Below, one piece after another: positions 4,549 to 6,763 of a DNA stretch of 6,763 nucleotides. Under the pieces are notes generated by a model. It was given only the letters and a program-made list of their open reading frames with translations. It ran no database searches and was not told where the DNA came from. The DNA is from Spirochaetales bacterium. Lineage in GTDB: Bacteria; Spirochaetota; Spirochaetia; JABMQR01. Positions within the stretch are counted from its first letter, which is position 1. Each line of letters begins with the position of its first letter. The translations under genes and the position numbers were made by a program. The stretch lies in assembly GCA_023139255.1 (NCBI GenBank), contig JAGLNY010000366.1, positions 1 to 6,763 on the forward strand. Direction: 5' to 3'.

Positions 4549-6763
4549 ATGAGAAATTACAGAATATTTTATACAGCCATTTTAATAGTGTTTATAATTT
4601 TTATTGTTATCGGCTGTACAACCCCATCCCATTCCACCATTCAGAAAGATATACCGGAAGAAGAACAAATTGAACCTGTCTATCAAAAAAGTATTGTAAT
4701 TAATGAGCTTGCAGGCTGGAACACCTGCCTCCTGGAAGATGAAGACGGTGATTACTCAGACTGGGTTGAACTGTATAACATCAGCCCTGAACCTGTAAAT
4801 TTAAAGGGATGGTATCTATCAGATGACCGGTTCAAACTGAACAAATGGATGTTTTCAGCAACATATATTCTCAATCCCGGAGAGTACTTGGTAATATATT
4901 TATCCGGGAAAGACAAAAGGACAGGCAGGAATAATACCTGGTATCATACAAATTTCTCAATAAACAACTCCACAGAAACCCTTTTTCTGACATCCTCAGA
5001 CAGAATTATCCAGGATACTTTAGAAGCTCAGGTGCCACTGTCAAATACTTCAATTGGCCGTTCCCCTGACGGTATTTCGTCATGGGAATACTTCCCCAAT
5101 CCAACACCCGGGGAGTCAAACTCCCTTATTATCCCAATTCCGGAATTATCACATAACAGCGGGTTTTACAACTCAGAACAACCAATGATTATAACAGCAA
5201 AGAGTATTCCTGAAGGATATGAACTTCGTTACACTATAAACGACGGAATTGAAATTGATGATCAAGACCGGGCAATCAACCGGCATGATTGGATATATCC
5301 ATCAAATAAATCCGGCAGTACCTATAAAGGAAGTATTACGGTTAAAAAGACATCAGTGGTAAAAGCCCGATTGTATAAGGGAATTTCAGCAGGCCCTGAA
5401 GCGGTCTATACCTACTTTATTAACGAAAATATCGATATCCCTGTAATATCCCTCACTACTGACCCCGCTAATCTTTGGGATGATGTGTCAGGAATCTATG
5501 TAACAGGCAGCGACCCTGAGAACCCGAACTATCTTCAGAAGGATTGGGAAATTCCTGCCAGGTTTACCTATTTTACCGATTCATCCAGACAAGTTCCTGA
5601 TATTGACATTTTCTGCCAACTAAAGATTTTTGGATCTGCTACAAGGGGGTTCCCAAATAAATCTCTGGCAATCTATTCACGAGAACGTGAAATTCCCAAT
5701 TTGTTTTTTAGGAATAATTCAGATACAGTATATTCATTATTACTCAGAACCGGAGCTTCAGATTTTCCCCGGGCAATAATGCGGGATATAATAACAAGTG
5801 AGTTGGTTCGGCCTTTGGGACTTGATGTACAAGATTATCAACAAGCCCTATTGTTCATAAATGGACAATTTTGGGGTATCAGTAATATCCGGGAAAAAGT
5901 CAACGAAGAAATGCTAGAAGATACTTACCAGATAGATCCAAAGCAGCTTGATCTGGTTTTTGGTACCTATACTTTCAGCGCAAGGAATGGAACGAGTGAC
6001 GCATACATTGAGATGTTTAACTATATAACTAAGTCAAATCTCTATTTGGATAGATACTATAATCAAGTTGAAAAATATATTGATATTGATTCATTTATTG
6101 ATTATATCGTAGTTGAAACATTTATTAATAATGGTGACTGGCCGGCAAATAATGTAAAAGCATGGAAATCATGGGAACCCGGTTCACTATGGAGATGGAT
6201 AATCTATGATACTGATGCCTCCTATGATACTGAGGAGTTTTGGTCACAAGTAAATTTACTTGAGACTAAAGTTATCGGACGACCAGATTTTAATTCATTA
6301 AATCGTTTGTTAACAAGTAATAGCAGCAATCAGATAATTCAACTATTTAAAAGTTTAATGCAAAATCAGGGTTTCAAGGAAAGATTCTTCTTAAGATATG
6401 AACAGCTAGTCGGATCAGAAAGCGGAAAAATTGTTAACCCTGATGCCCTTTTAGGAACAAACAGGCTGCTTTCTATTGTTGATATGTTAGCAGTAAAAAT
6501 TGAACCGTATATTACACGGCAGCTGAACAGATGGATTCCGGAATATCCCTCTTATATGGCTTCAAATGAAATAAATTTCCAAGATACTTCAATTAATAGA
6601 TGGTACCATCAAATAGAGGTTATTCGGGATTTTGCAAATCAACGCCCGGGTTATGCAGCACAGTTTATCGAAGAAATGAATATAAGTTATATCCCAACAG
6701 GAAACAACCTGCTACAGAATGGATCTTTTGATGAAAACGATGATTATTGGAATTTGCGTTGGA
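4549..6763 (+). CDS. Secreted lipoprotein with lamin-tail, chitobiase-like and CotH kinase domains (3' end outside window)
   Basis: The frame is open from ATG 4549 to the window end (738 codons and one base); the stop is not seen. A lipoprotein signal peptide covers residues 1-22, with a hydrophobic core ending VIG and the lipidated Cys23. A lamin-tail domain follows (about 48-190: INELAGWN, DWVELYNIS, LKGWYLSDD), then a chitobiase-type beta domain (about 200-292: ELRYTIND, VVKARLY). The CotH kinase domain runs from about 300 to 640, with LTTDPANLWDD, FGSATRGFPNKS, LFINGQFWGISNIREK, GDWPANN (Asp530, Asn535) and WRWIIYDTDASYD (Asp554, Asp556); the acidic metal-binding and catalytic-type residues look intact. 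A helical segment ending RDFANQRPGY (to about 703) and the start of a likely carbohydrate-binding domain (NLLQNGSFDEN, 721-731) come last. CotH kinases of spore formers phosphorylate coat proteins; the target here is unknown and the protein should act at the outer surface or in the periplasm. MRNYR gives a proper signal peptide, so this start was preferred over an in-frame TTG at 4513. Confidence 0.9.
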   Translation, partial: MRNYRIFYTAILIVFIIFIVIGCTTPSHSTIQKDIPEEEQIEPVYQKSIVINELAGWNTCLLEDEDGDYSDWVELYNISPEPVNLKGWYLSDDRFKLNKWMFSATYILNPGEYLVIYLSGKDKRTGRNNTWYHTNFSINNSTETLFLTSSDRIIQDTLEAQVPLSNTSIGRSPDGISSWEYFPNPTPGESNSLIIPIPELSHNSGFYNSEQPMIITAKSIPEGYELRYTINDGIEIDDQDRAINRHDWIYPSNKSGSTYKGSITVKKTSVVKARLYKGISAGPEAVYTYFINENIDIPVISLTTDPANLWDDVSGIYVTGSDPENPNYLQKDWEIPARFTYFTDSSRQVPDIDIFCQLKIFGSATRGFPNKSLAIYSREREIPNLFFRNNSDTVYSLLLRTGASDFPRAIMRDIITSELVRPLGLDVQDYQQALLFINGQFWGISNIREKVNEEMLEDTYQIDPKQLDLVFGTYTFSARNGTSDAYIEMFNYITKSNLYLDRYYNQVEKYIDIDSFIDYIVVETFINNGDWPANNVKAWKSWEPGSLWRWIIYDTDASYDTEEFWSQVNLLETKVIGRPDFNSLNRLLTSNSSNQIIQLFKSLMQNQGFKERFFLRYEQLVGSESGKIVNPDALLGTNRLLSIVDMLAVKIEPYITRQLNRWIPEYPSYMASNEINFQDTSINRWYHQIEVIRDFANQRPGYAAQFIEEMNISYIPTGNNLLQNGSFDENDDYWNLRW

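Noticed and set aside
1..6763. CRISPR array, tRNA, rRNA, insertion sequence or prophage signal
   Set aside because: No regularly spaced repeats, tRNA-like cloverleaf, transposase frame or flanking terminal repeats were seen in the window.

Overview
The window holds four genes and the start or end of two of them lies outside it. At the left edge, on the minus strand, is the 5' part of a gene for a FeoB-type GTPase. Facing away from it is a complete three-gene plus-strand operon, oadG-oadA-oadB, for a biotin-dependent, sodium-pumping oxaloacetate decarboxylase. On the right, separated by a clear intrinsic terminator, is the first 738 codons of a plus-strand gene for a large secreted lipoprotein with a CotH kinase domain.

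Organism (inference): an anaerobic or facultative spirochaete related to Treponema/Spirochaeta is the best guess. The compact oadG-oadA-oadB order and the divergent OadA active-site motifs are as I remember them from treponemes, and the relaxed lipobox and the lamin-tail/CotH lipoprotein fit the same group. No rRNA or other marker is present, so this is moderate confidence only. The sequence is moderately A+T-rich, and the CotH gene looks more so than the oad operon.

Layout: 1-488 (minus) FeoB-type G domain; 489-720 divergent intergenic region with a promoter for each direction and a 9-bp inverted repeat over the predicted oad transcription start; 721-1008 oadG; 1032-3194 oadA; 3206-4363 oadB; 4364-4548 intergenic region with a tandem 12-nt repeat, small hairpins, an intrinsic terminator and a near-consensus promoter; 4549-6763 CotH-family lipoprotein, open at the window end.

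How it works together: OadA transfers the carboxylate of oxaloacetate to biotin, the carboxybiotin arm moves to membrane subunit OadB, and decarboxylation there drives sodium export. OadG is the small one-helix subunit that assembles A with B. The three genes are spaced 23 and 11 bases apart with good ribosome binding sites and surely form one transcript. The most notable point is that OadA carries two tandem, intact biotin-attachment domains instead of the usual one. A second point is that both outer genes have promoters placed so that transcription would begin at the start codon itself (leaderless mRNA), unlike the oad operon.
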